Shown here in pieces: positions 43,610 through 53,100 of a stretch of 64,000 nucleotides of DNA. This DNA is from Atopobiaceae bacterium (GTDB taxonomy: Bacteria > Actinomycetota > Coriobacteriia > Coriobacteriales > Atopobiaceae). Numbering within the stretch: position 1 is the stretch's first letter; each line of letters starts with the position of its first letter. A model generated the notes under the pieces. That model was not told the origin of the DNA, made no database searches, and worked only from the letters and a program-made list of their open reading frames with translations. The stretch spans positions 868,001 through 932,000 of the forward strand of contig JALCUE010000001.1 of the NCBI GenBank assembly GCA_022655215.1, written 5' to 3'. A program made the translations under genes and the position numbers.

Positions 43610-44383
43610 TCACGCCTCCCTGATGTCCGAGCAGCCCACGCCGCGCATGAGGACGTCCACGAGGTGCGTGGTGAACTCATCGACGTCCGAGATGCCACCC
43701 GCGTTCATGCGATGCACGGCCGCGAAGAAGAACGCCCCGCACACGCACGACGCAGCCGTGTTGCAATCCACGTCGGAGCGGACCACCCCCTCGGCCTGCG
43801 CGCGCTCGAGCTGCACCTCCACGATGCGGCCGATGCGGTACAGCCGCTTCTCGAGGGTGTCGAGTATGTTGCCCCTGCCCTGGACGAGCTCGGCCGCCAC
43901 CGCAAGCACGACCGTGCCGCCCTGGCTCACGCGGTTCGAGAACTCGACGCAGAGGTTGTAGAGTGCCTCGCTCGAGGAGCGTGCCGTGGCGACGGCTCCC
44001 TCGAGCCCGCTCACGAAGTCGTCCATGCCTGACGAGAAGATCTCCTGGACGATCTCGTCGCGGTCACGGTAATAGTAGTAGAGGGAGCCCTTGGACATGC
44101 CGCAGCGGCGGGCCACCTCGGCCATCTGGAAGTCGGTGTTGCCATTCTCGGCGATGAGCTCGCCTGCGGCGGTGAGGATGCGCTCGCGGGTACGTGCGCT
44201 CTTGGCCGTCTTGTCCACCTCGCGGACCCTGGCCGCACGCGCGCGGACGGCGCCCTTCGCGGCCTCCTTGACGTTCTCGACATGGCTGGCGAGGTCGGCC
44301 GCCTGGGAGACGAGGTCCTTGGCGACGCCGGACTGCTCGCCCGTCGCCCCCGCCGAGCTTCCCCCGTTGATGGATGCACTCAT
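43610..44383 (-). CDS. TetR/AcrR-family regulator with long N-terminal extension
   Basis: 257 residues. The DNA-binding domain (TRERILTAAGELIAENGNTDFQMAEVARRCGMSKGSLYYYYRDRDEI) begins near residue 65, about 60 residues later than usual. The extension is helical and Ala/Lys/Arg-rich (ASHVENVKEAAKGAVRARAARVREVDKTAKSAR). The start could be later, but no better-supported ATG is visible. Ligand domain unclassified. Palindromic sequence at 44431-44448 may be its operator. Target unknown. Confidence 0.85.
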   Translation of the reverse strand: MSASINGGSSAGATGEQSGVAKDLVSQAADLASHVENVKEAAKGAVRARAARVREVDKTAKSARTRERILTAAGELIAENGNTDFQMAEVARRCGMSKGSLYYYYRDRDEIVQEIFSSGMDDFVSGLEGAVATARSSSEALYNLCVEFSNRVSQGGTVVLAVAAELVQGRGNILDTLEKRLYRIGRIVEVQLERAQAEGVVRSDVDCNTAASCVCGAFFFAAVHRMNAGGISDVDEFTTHLVDVLMRGVGCSDIREA

Positions 44384-44590
44384 GCTTGGAATCCCCGCCT
44401 CGACGTCTTCCCTTGCGCCTCGCCCATGCTGTCATCCATATATATGACGGCGACACGATGGAACAACGCGACATTTCGTCCCTATCCTAGCCAATCCACG
44501 ACAGTTTTTCTACCCAGCGTCAAATATTTGTGACAACTATGTCGTTTGTCCATGGATACCGCGACGAGGGGCGGTCACGCAACTCCATGC
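44384..44590. promoter_or_regulatory. Intergenic region between the two TetR genes
   Basis: About 200 bp and AT-richer than its surroundings. It contains GTCATCCATATATATGAC (44431-44448, imperfect palindrome), a candidate operator for the adjacent TetR, and GTCAAATATTTGTGAC (44519-44534), whose core CAAATATTTG is a perfect palindrome. Functions inferred. Confidence 0.4.
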
Positions 44591-45169
44591 CTACGGGCGA
44601 ACGGCGCGGCAGGTGACCTTCACGAGCCCGCAGAGATAACGGTTCACATCGTCCGCGGTGGCATCACCGAAGTCGCCGGTGAGCCAGGAGCGATAGACCC
44701 CCAGCACGCCGCTGGTGAGATACTCGGTCGACACCAGGTCATAGCGCTCGTCGGTACCGCCTCCCTCGCGTGCGAGGTACTCCCGCATCTTGTCGCGGAA
44801 CATCTCGCGCAGGGAGTTGATGAAGGGCTCCACGCTGGTCGAGGAGATGATCTTCTGGTAGAGCACCTGGTCGTTGCCCAGGTATCCGCTGATCCTCTCG
44901 AGCACGGGCATGGGATCGGTGAGGAATCCCTCGTCGAGGGCCTGGTCCATGAGTCTGCTGATGCCCTCCGAGAGGTCGTCCATGGTCGACCTCAGCAGGT
45001 CATCCATGTTGTCGAAGTGAGCATAGAAGGTGCCTCGGTTGAGGTCGGCCTCGCGCGTGACGTCGGAGACGGAGATCTGCTCGTAGGGCTTCTCGACGAT
45101 GAGCCGCAGGAAGGCCTCCTTGAGCAGGCGTATCGACCGCAGCGCGTTCCTGTTCAACGTGAGCGCCAT
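44591..45169 (-). CDS. TetR/AcrR-family regulator, divergent from the MMPL operon
   Basis: 192 residues. Helix-turn-helix at residues 13-58: IRLLKEAFLRLIVEKPYEQISVSDVTREADLNRGTFYAHFDN. C-terminal domain contains a YTTEYLTSGVLGVYRSWLTG-like stretch, similar to the DhaS/TetR_C_8 group. It is transcribed away from the MMPL gene and likely represses it through sites in the 250-nt gap (for example TGTTCGTTCATGGACA near 45235). Ligand unknown. Confidence 0.88.
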   Translation of the reverse strand: MALTLNRNALRSIRLLKEAFLRLIVEKPYEQISVSDVTREADLNRGTFYAHFDNMDDLLRSTMDDLSEGISRLMDQALDEGFLTDPMPVLERISGYLGNDQVLYQKIISSTSVEPFINSLREMFRDKMREYLAREGGGTDERYDLVSTEYLTSGVLGVYRSWLTGDFGDATADDVNRYLCGLVKVTCRAVRP

Positions 45170-45270
45170 ATGTCCCCTCCCGTGTCAGCGTTCGTCCATT
45201 TGTTTCCGATTTCTCGGACACATCACATCATATCTGTTCGTTCATGGACAATCATCGGTTTCTTTGAGGA

Positions 45271-45298
45271 TTGACTGTCTTCAGGTGGTCACAATAAT
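45271..45298 (+). promoter_or_regulatory. Promoter of the MMPL operon
   Basis: TTGACT, 16-bp spacer, AATAAT, about 125 nt before the MMPL start. Confidence 0.6.
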
Positions 45299-45421
45299 TG
45301 ACTCGGGGTAGAAAACGACAGGCGTCGGAGTTCAGACGTGCGTCGGGATGGCTTCCGGGACAGATCGGAAGAGGCATCCGCTACGAATGGCCAGGATCGA
45401 CGAGAAGGGCGAACGCACACG

Positions 45422-47599
45422 ATGGAGAGAATATTCAGAGGCGTGCTCAAGCACCGCAAGATAGTGGTGGCGGTGTTCTGCGTGCTGACGGCGATCTGCG
45501 TCGCGCTCATCCCGCAGGTCGGGATCGACGCCGACATGAGCGACTACCTCCCGCCCTCGGCCAAGTCCTCCCAGGACCTCACGGCCATGAAGGAGGTCTA
45601 CGGCAACGACATCACCAACGCGCGCGTCTACGTGACCGGCATCTCGCAGGTCGATGCCTCCTCGTTCGCGGACACCCTCAAGTCCGAGGGCGACGTCGTG
45701 TCCGTCACCTGGCTGGGCGACGAGGTCGACCTCGCCAAGCCCCTCGAGGTGCAGGACTCCGACACCATCGACGAGTGGTATGACGGCGACGGCTACCTCT
45801 TCCAGATGGTGCTCTCCGACACCGTCGACCAGACCGAGATAGACCACATCAGGAGCGAGGCCCAGGCCCTGCCAGGCGCCGGGACGGTGGCCATGGACGG
45901 CTCGGCCGTCTCCAACGCCTCGAACATGGCATCACTCAACGTCGACATGGCCAAGATCATGACCATCGCCGTCATCACCGTGTTCCTCATCGTGATGCTC
46001 TCCACCACGAGCTATCTGCACCCCGTGGTCATGCTTCTCACCATAGGCGTGGCCATCGCGCTCAACATGGGCACGAACATATTCCGCGGCACCATCTCCT
46101 CGATCACCGAGCTGGTGGCGAGCGTGTTGCAGCTGGCCGTGTCGATGGACTACTCCATCGTCCTGCTCACCAACTTCGGACGCGCCCGCGAGAAGACCGA
46201 CGACCAGTTCGAGGCCATGGTCATGGCGATGAACAAGTCCTTCTCGGTCATCCTGTCCTCCGCGGCCGTGACGTTCTTCGGCTTCCTGTCGCTGGCCACC
46301 ATGCAGTTCCTCATCGGCCAGGACATGGGCATCGCGCTGGCGAAGGGCATCGTGTGCTCGTTCCTCTCGATCACGCTGCTCATGCCCTGCATCCTGTACG
46401 GGATGAGGAACGTGGTGGAGAAGACCACGCACAAGCCGTTCATCAAGTCGTTCAGGCGCATGGCGAACTTCTGCCACAAGGGCGCGGTGCCCGCGCTCGC
46501 CATCGCCATCGTCATCGCGGTGCCGGCGCTGCTCGCCTCGCAGTCCGTGGGCTTCACCTACAGCGAGTCCTCGAACCTCTCCCCCACCTCACAGGTCAAG
46601 ACCGACGGCGACATCATCAACGGCGCCTTCGGCGAGTCGCAGACCTGGGCCATCATGGTGCCCGAGGGTCAGTGGAGCGAGGAGGAGGCCCTGGTGGACG
46701 AGCTCAAGGCCCTGCCCACCACCAAGTCGGTCCTCTCCTACACCACCGTGGCCGGCGACGCCCTGCCGCACGAGCTCGCGAGCGAGTCCGTGGTCAAGCA
46801 GCTCATCAACGGCGGATACAGCCGGATCGTGCTCACGTCCAACGCCTCCGACGAGGGCGAGGAGTCATTCGCCCTGGTCGAGAAGGTGCGCAGCCTCATC
46901 TCGAGCCACTACGGCGACGACTACCACCTGGCCGGCAACACCGTGAGCTACTACGACATCCGCTCCGTCACCACGAGCGACCAGACCACCGTGAAGCTCG
47001 CGTCAGTCATCGCCATCGGCATCGTGCTGCTCATCATGTTCAAGTCGCTCTCGATCCCCATCACGCTGCTGCTGGCCATCGAGGTCTCGATCTGGATCAA
47101 CGAGGCCGTCCCCTACTTCATGGGTGACTCAGTGAACTTCGTGGCGTTCCTCGTGATCGACGCCGTGCAACTTGGCGCCGCCGTGGACTACTCGATCATC
47201 TACACCGAGGAGTACCTGGCGAGACGAAAGCGCATGGGCAAGGCCGAGGCGTCGCTGTCGGCGATCGAGGTCACCGCGCAGCCCATCATCACCTCGAGCT
47301 CGATCCTGATCGTGGCGTGCCTGGGCATCTACCTCGTGGCCTCGAGCCCCATGATCCAGCAGGTGGGCCTGCTCATCGCACGAGGCGCCCTCATCAGCGT
47401 GATCCTCATCTTCTTCGTGCTGCCGCTCATGTTCAAGCTGTTCGACGGCTTCATACGGCACACGAGTCTCAAGCTCGGCTTCTACGACGAGCACAAGGAC
47501 CAGGGAGCCGCTTCCGCGGCGGGCGCCCCGGCATGCGCGGCGACCGCGGACGACAAGGGCGACAGCCACAGGCTTCAGAGCGCTACCGAACAGGAGTAA
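45422..47599 (+). CDS. MMPL/RND-family membrane transporter
   Basis: 725 residues. One helix, an extracytoplasmic domain, five or six helices, then the same pattern again: the duplicated RND/MMPL layout of YdfJ-like proteins. The first half has VSMDYSIVLLTNFGRARE and the second VQLGAAVDYSIIYTEEYLARRK, with Asp in each central helix for proton relay. ATG 45422 follows a poor ribosome binding site (GAAGGGCG). Exports or flips lipids, siderophores or drugs; substrate unknown. Co-transcribed with the next gene. Confidence 0.92.
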   Translation: MERIFRGVLKHRKIVVAVFCVLTAICVALIPQVGIDADMSDYLPPSAKSSQDLTAMKEVYGNDITNARVYVTGISQVDASSFADTLKSEGDVVSVTWLGDEVDLAKPLEVQDSDTIDEWYDGDGYLFQMVLSDTVDQTEIDHIRSEAQALPGAGTVAMDGSAVSNASNMASLNVDMAKIMTIAVITVFLIVMLSTTSYLHPVVMLLTIGVAIALNMGTNIFRGTISSITELVASVLQLAVSMDYSIVLLTNFGRAREKTDDQFEAMVMAMNKSFSVILSSAAVTFFGFLSLATMQFLIGQDMGIALAKGIVCSFLSITLLMPCILYGMRNVVEKTTHKPFIKSFRRMANFCHKGAVPALAIAIVIAVPALLASQSVGFTYSESSNLSPTSQVKTDGDIINGAFGESQTWAIMVPEGQWSEEEALVDELKALPTTKSVLSYTTVAGDALPHELASESVVKQLINGGYSRIVLTSNASDEGEESFALVEKVRSLISSHYGDDYHLAGNTVSYYDIRSVTTSDQTTVKLASVIAIGIVLLIMFKSLSIPITLLLAIEVSIWINEAVPYFMGDSVNFVAFLVIDAVQLGAAVDYSIIYTEEYLARRKRMGKAEASLSAIEVTAQPIITSSSILIVACLGIYLVASSPMIQQVGLLIARGALISVILIFFVLPLMFKLFDGFIRHTSLKLGFYDEHKDQGAASAAGAPACAATADDKGDSHRLQSATEQE

Positions 47600-47604
47600 C
47601 AGAG

Positions 47605-49986
47605 ATGTCCAAGAGCCAGAAGAACACGAAGTCGAACGACATGACCACCACCCAGCCTCCCATGCTGGGCAGGAAGCTGCTCGCGTGCGCGATGAGCTCG
47701 CTGCTCGTCATGACCGCGCCGCTCGAGGGGGCCGTGGCCTGGGCCGAGGACAACAACGCCTCGACCGATGAGGACGCCTCCTCCACCACGACGCAGACGA
47801 GCGCCACCACGGCCGACAAGAGCGAGATCGTCTACGCGAAGGCCAACGCCAGCGGCGAGAACCAGGGTCTCTACGTGGTGAACTACTTCAACACGACCGA
47901 CGCCACCGACGTGTCGGACCCCGGCAGCTACACCAAGCTGACGAACCTCTCCAGCACGCAGCAGCTCTCCGAGAACGACGGCAAGGTCGACCTGACCACG
48001 CTGGCGAGCCAGCCCTTCTACTACCAGGGCGACCTCGACTCGTCCACGCAGACGCCGTGGGACATCCAGATCACCTACACCCTCGACGGCCAGGAGGTCT
48101 CCCCCGCCGACCTCGCCGGCAAGAGCGGCGACCTCGACATCGAGCTCAAGATAACCGGCCTCGACGATGACACCGCCACCTCCGACTTCGCCAAGAGCTT
48201 CCTGCTCCAGGCGCAGGGCACGTTCGCGAACGCCAACTTCAAGCTGGATGACGCGGGCAACGCCACCGTGGCGACCGTGGGCGACAACACCCTCACGACG
48301 TTCCTGCAGCTCCCCGGCACCGACGGTGACTACCACATCAAGGGCACCGCGACCGACTTCACCTACTCGGGTTGGCAGATCAGCGCCATGCCCCTCTCCA
48401 TGGCCATCAACGTGTCCGACTACGACACGAGTGCCGTGACCGACCTCACGAGCGAGCTCGAGAGCGGCACCTCCACGCTGGCCGACGGCGCGTCCTCCCT
48501 CGAGGACGGCATGTCCACGCTGAACGACGGTGCCGCGAGCGCGGCGTCCGGCTCGTCGACCCTCACCTCGGGCGCCTCCACGCTCGCGACCGGGGCGAGC
48601 CAGGTCTCAGGAGGTGCGGACGCGCTGAGGTCCGCCCTCACTGACACGGGCCACGACTCCCAGGGCAACCCGACCACGTTCTACTCGGGAGTCTCCGATG
48701 TCGCGACCGGCGCCAACCAGGTGAGCGACGGAGTCGACCAGATGGTGGACACCCTCACGAACGCCTCGAAGCAGATCGGCGGCGTGTCGTCCACGATGAC
48801 GCGCATCACGAAGAGGATGGGTGACCTCACAACCGATGGCTCGAACCTTTACGATGATGCGAAGGACGCGGAGACCGAGGCTAGCACGCTTCAGACGGCG
48901 CTGGGCAACCTCGACGTGACGGCGCTCAAGAACAAGCTGACCCATGAAAGCGGGCAGCTCAAGGATGCCGGAACCAACCTAGGCAAGGTCTCGAAAGACC
49001 TCAAGGACGCCGGGGACAACCTCACGGACGCCGGGGACAACCTTTCCAGCCTGTCGACGGAAATCCAGTCGGGCATGACAAGCGGAGCGATCGATACCAC
49101 CACGGGCCAGGCGCTCCTTACCACCCTCAAGTCGGCCTCGGGGAACGTACAATCGGCAGGCACCAACGTGACCAGCGCGGGCACCGATGCGACGGCGGCT
49201 GGCACGAACGTCTCGTCCGCTGGTGACGACCTCGAGAGCGTGAGCAGCACGCTCAGCTCCCTCTCCTCCATCTCCGGCACGGCCACGAACCTCGCGGGCG
49301 ACCTTCAGCGCGTCAAGACCGACCTCGAGAACATCAGGGACAACTCCGACGGCTCAAATGGCGTCTTCGCCGAGGCCAACCAGATGCTCTCGAGCGTCTC
49401 CTCCTCCATCGACACCCTGACGAGCGTCCAGACGGCCTCCAGCCTCGCACAGCTCAAGGCGGGCTCGGCACAGGTCGCCGGCGGCGCCGACGAGCTCAAG
49501 TCGGAGCTCGAGGCCAACGGCAGCGTCTACGAGGGCGTCAGCTCGCTCTCGAGTGGTGCCTCGCAGGTCGCTTCCGGTGCCTCCACGCTCTCGAGCGGTG
49601 CCTCCACGCTGAACGACGGCCTGGACACCCTGTCCAGCGGCACCACCACCGCCTATGACGGCTCAGTCGAGCTCTCCGACGGCTGCAAGACCCTCGCCGA
49701 CTCCTGCTCCGGGATCGACACGAAGGTCCTCGACAAGGCCCAGGACTTCATCGACGACGCCCTCGGCAAGGGCTACGAGCTCCACTCCTTCGTGGACTCC
49801 TCGAACACCGACGTCAACGAGGTCGAGTTCGTCTACGTGGTCGACGGCGTGACCACCGACGACGACTCCGCAGACGACCAGACCGAGCAGACGAGCGACA
49901 CCACCGACGACGAGAACTTCTTCACGCGTCTGGCTGCCCTGTTCACCAAGAGCTCGGACGAGGACGACTCGACCTCCCAGGCATAG
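47605..49986 (+). CDS. Secreted heptad-repeat protein, MMPL partner (YhgE-like stalk)
   Basis: 793 residues. Signal peptide (LLACAMSSLLVMTAPLEGAVAWA, cut after Ala near residue 47) and no later membrane segment. Residues 55-280 are mixed beta (YHIKGTATDFTYSGWQISAMPL). From 280 to 740 there are many L-x-x-G heptads (LADGASSLEDGMSTLNDGAA; ASQVASGASTLSSGASTLND), predicting long coiled coils as in YhgE/Pip proteins. C-terminus is acidic. It begins 5 nt after the MMPL stop with AGGAG. It may extend the exporter across the wall, but it lacks the membrane helices typical of YhgE. Function inferred. Confidence 0.8.
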   Translation: MSKSQKNTKSNDMTTTQPPMLGRKLLACAMSSLLVMTAPLEGAVAWAEDNNASTDEDASSTTTQTSATTADKSEIVYAKANASGENQGLYVVNYFNTTDATDVSDPGSYTKLTNLSSTQQLSENDGKVDLTTLASQPFYYQGDLDSSTQTPWDIQITYTLDGQEVSPADLAGKSGDLDIELKITGLDDDTATSDFAKSFLLQAQGTFANANFKLDDAGNATVATVGDNTLTTFLQLPGTDGDYHIKGTATDFTYSGWQISAMPLSMAINVSDYDTSAVTDLTSELESGTSTLADGASSLEDGMSTLNDGAASAASGSSTLTSGASTLATGASQVSGGADALRSALTDTGHDSQGNPTTFYSGVSDVATGANQVSDGVDQMVDTLTNASKQIGGVSSTMTRITKRMGDLTTDGSNLYDDAKDAETEASTLQTALGNLDVTALKNKLTHESGQLKDAGTNLGKVSKDLKDAGDNLTDAGDNLSSLSTEIQSGMTSGAIDTTTGQALLTTLKSASGNVQSAGTNVTSAGTDATAAGTNVSSAGDDLESVSSTLSSLSSISGTATNLAGDLQRVKTDLENIRDNSDGSNGVFAEANQMLSSVSSSIDTLTSVQTASSLAQLKAGSAQVAGGADELKSELEANGSVYEGVSSLSSGASQVASGASTLSSGASTLNDGLDTLSSGTTTAYDGSVELSDGCKTLADSCSGIDTKVLDKAQDFIDDALGKGYELHSFVDSSNTDVNEVEFVYVVDGVTTDDDSADDQTEQTSDTTDDENFFTRLAALFTKSSDEDDSTSQA

Positions 49987-50013
49987 TTCGCCGGCACACG
50001 CGAGACCTCGCCA

Positions 50014-50044
50014 GGACCCCCGAGCCTCCACGGCCCGGGGGTCC
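50014..50044 (+). terminator. Terminator of the MMPL operon
   Basis: 9-bp perfect stem GGACCCCCG with CGGGGGTCC, 13-nt loop, then TTCCTT, 28 nt after the stop. Confidence 0.75.
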
Positions 50045-50058
50045 TTCCTTGTGACGAA

Positions 50059-50089
50059 GGGCCCCGGATGCGGTTCGCACCCGGGGCCC
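50059..50089. terminator. Second hairpin, shared with the convergent surface protein gene
   Basis: GGGCCCCGG pairs with CCGGGGCCC around a second inner stem TGCG/CGCA. Between convergent genes; serves either strand. Confidence 0.7.
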
Positions 50090-50165
50090 ACATGTGATCC
50101 GTCCCGTCACTCGCCCTTCTCATGCAGGGGAGGTTGCCCTCCCCTACCGACAGGCGGGCGAGGCC

Positions 50166-53100
50166 CTACCTCCTCTGCAGGCGACGGGCGGCGAAGATCG
50201 CCGCGACGCCGAGGCCCGCGATGGCGAGGAGGGTGATGGGCGAGGTCGCGTCGCCGGTCTTGGGCGTGACGGAGCCCGTGGCATCCGTGGTGCCCGTGGT
50301 GCCTGTGGTGTCCGTAGGCGTGCCGCCGTCAGTGGTGCCAGGGGCGACGACGGTCACCGAGACGTCCTCGGAGTAGATGCGGTCGGCAGCGTCGAGCTCG
50401 TTGCCACCGAGCGAGCTGATGTAGCAGCGCGTGGTGATGATGGTGCCTTCGGCCACGCCATCCTTAACCTTGAGGACGGGATGGAACTGAGTGGCGCCGT
50501 TCCAGGTGAGGGGATCGAAGGAGTAGACGATGGTCTTCCCGTCCGCGGAGAGAGTACCTCCGTCGAGGTCGGAGACCTCCATGCCCTCGGGGATCTCGAA
50601 CGTGACCTGGCCGGCCTCGCTGGCGATGCTGCCGGTGTTGATGACGTTCACGGTGTACGTGACGGTGTCACCGGCCGAGACCTGGGTCTTGTCGGCCGTG
50701 AGGGTCACCGCAAGGTCGACGTCGCCCGTGAGCGTGATGGTGCTCGTGACGGTGTTGCCATCCTCGTCGGTGAAGGTGATGGGGAAGTCTCCCGTGAGGT
50801 GGTTCTCGATGGCATGGTTGAGCTCGTCCAGCTGGTCGGGATCGGGCGTGAAGGAGCTCGAGATGTCCTTGCCGTCCTTGTCATAGGCCTTGAGGTCGAC
50901 CGCGCTCCTGATGGAGTCGGAGTCGTAGGTATTGCCGCCCGTGGTGAACACCTTGTTGTTGCTGCCGTAGTTCTCCTGCGGGACGGTCGAGTCGGAGGTG
51001 GCCCCGTCGGTGCCGTTGTCGGTGAGCTGGACGTTCACCGTGGTGGTGACCGCCTTGCCGATGTAGGGATCCGTGTAGGTGAAGGTGAGGGGCCACACGC
51101 CGATCTTGCCGGACTGCTTGGCCTCGTTCAGCGCGTTGAGGGTGTCGGTGTCGACAGTGACCTGCGAGACGTCCACGGTGGCATCGGTGTGGTCCTTGGC
51201 GACCGTGTGGCACAGGGTCTTGATCTGGTCGGTCGTGAATGCGTCGCCGCCGGTCTTGGAGACGGTGTCGGTGGCAGTGACATGGCCGAGCGTGACGTCA
51301 GCCGCAAGCACGGAGCTGTAACGGAAGTCCTTGACGTCGGTCGACAGGACGCCCTGACCGAAGTAGATGCGGAAGTAGTCGGTGTCACCGTTCTCGCATG
51401 TCGCGGTGTCGATGTCCATGGGGAACGTGAAGTCGCCACTGGTGTTCTGCTTCACGACGCCGCCGTTGTCGGTGTAGACGAACTTGACGTACTTCACGGC
51501 AGACCAATCGGTCACCTGGGAGGCTTCCTTCCAGGTGGCGCCGCTCACGGGCTGCCAGGTGTTGTCGTCACCATGGTTATCCACGGTCTGCTGCGAGCCG
51601 GTGGTCGAGTAGTAGACGGTGAAGCCGGGGGCCGTGATGGCACCGGTGAGGGCTCCCGTCCACTGGGGGGAGGCTATCTGGGCAGGCTGGTTGTAGACGT
51701 CGGTCGTCACCTTGTTGTTGAAGTAGTTCTGAGCCGTCCCCTCCTCGGGCACGGCCATGTACATCTCGAACTGGGCGAAGTCGGAAGGTGCGGAGTTGGA
51801 CCAGTTGACCTTTATCTCCGCCGGGTGTCCGGCGTTGACGGAGGCCGTGGTCTCGGTGGGCAGCGAGTCATCGTAGGTATAGAAGGGGCCGGTGTCGCCC
51901 AGTGCACGGATGCCCGTGGTGACACGGAGCTCGGGCAGGGGCTGGACCGTGAAGCTGCCGGAGCACGTGACCAGCTTGTTGGTGGCACCGCTGCCCACGC
52001 CGGGATCGTTCACGATGTAGTTGGGGCTATAGGCGCTGGAGACCGCGCAGTGCGTGTCCATGAAGACCAGGTCGGAGAGGTTGTACTGGACGCCTCCCGC
52101 ATGCGCATAGCTCACATGCAGGTCATAGGAGAGATGCATGGATGCGCCCTTGAAGGACTTGCTCGAGTTCATGGTACCTGCCTGGACCACGAGGTCCGAG
52201 CAGGTGAACTTGTAGACCTGGTAGTCAGAGCCACCGATGGTGACGGAATAGGGAGCGGAGAGCGTTCCTGCGGAAGTGACATCGGTCTCGTCGATGGCGA
52301 GGTCGTCCTGGGTGGCGGTGAGTTTGACGGAGCCGGTGTCGAGCGTCATGTCCGCAGGAACCAGGATATAGAAGTCGGGATCGACGACCGTGGATGAGTT
52401 AAATTTACTCCATCCAAACGTCGCAAATTTGGAACTCACCTTGATGGTCCCACCAGGATAGAAGACGTTCGCATCGTCACCACTCGAGTTCTTGATCTCG
52501 CCTGAAGCTGTGCTCATGTTGAGCGACGAGTCTTTGGCCGTCGTGGTTACCTTCTTCTCGGACCCCGCGACGTTCTCCGTAGCCGTAAGGTCACCGCCTG
52601 CGTCAACGATGACGCCGGAGAAGTATCCAGCTCCATTCGTTGAGCCGCTAGAGGTTCCGTACCCGGCGCTCACGCTGCTGATGGTGCCCTCGATCTTGGA
52701 GATGTACTCATCCGAGGCAAGCCCGAGCGAGTTGCCTTGGTTGACCCCTGCACCATAGGTGCCGTTCGTCGACGCAATCGATGCCACCGTGAGGGTGCGC
52801 TTGTTCGTGGTGATGGTGATGTCCTTGAGCGACTCTCCTGCAGGTACGGGGACCTGCATCGCCTTCACGCCGAGACCCGAACCGAACGAGACGGAGTAGG
52901 GAACGTCCTTCATCTCAGAGGCGCCCTTCTGGATGTACCCAAGATAGCCAAGCCAATCGGTCCCTGTGAAGTCCCCCGCTGCGTTGTAGTTGCCCACACC
53001 CGAGTTGGAGCCAGTGGCCACAATCGAATCCTCATCGATTATCACGCAGCTCCACGCTGGATCGCCTGCTGCTGCACTGTAGATATAGGAATCAGAGCCC

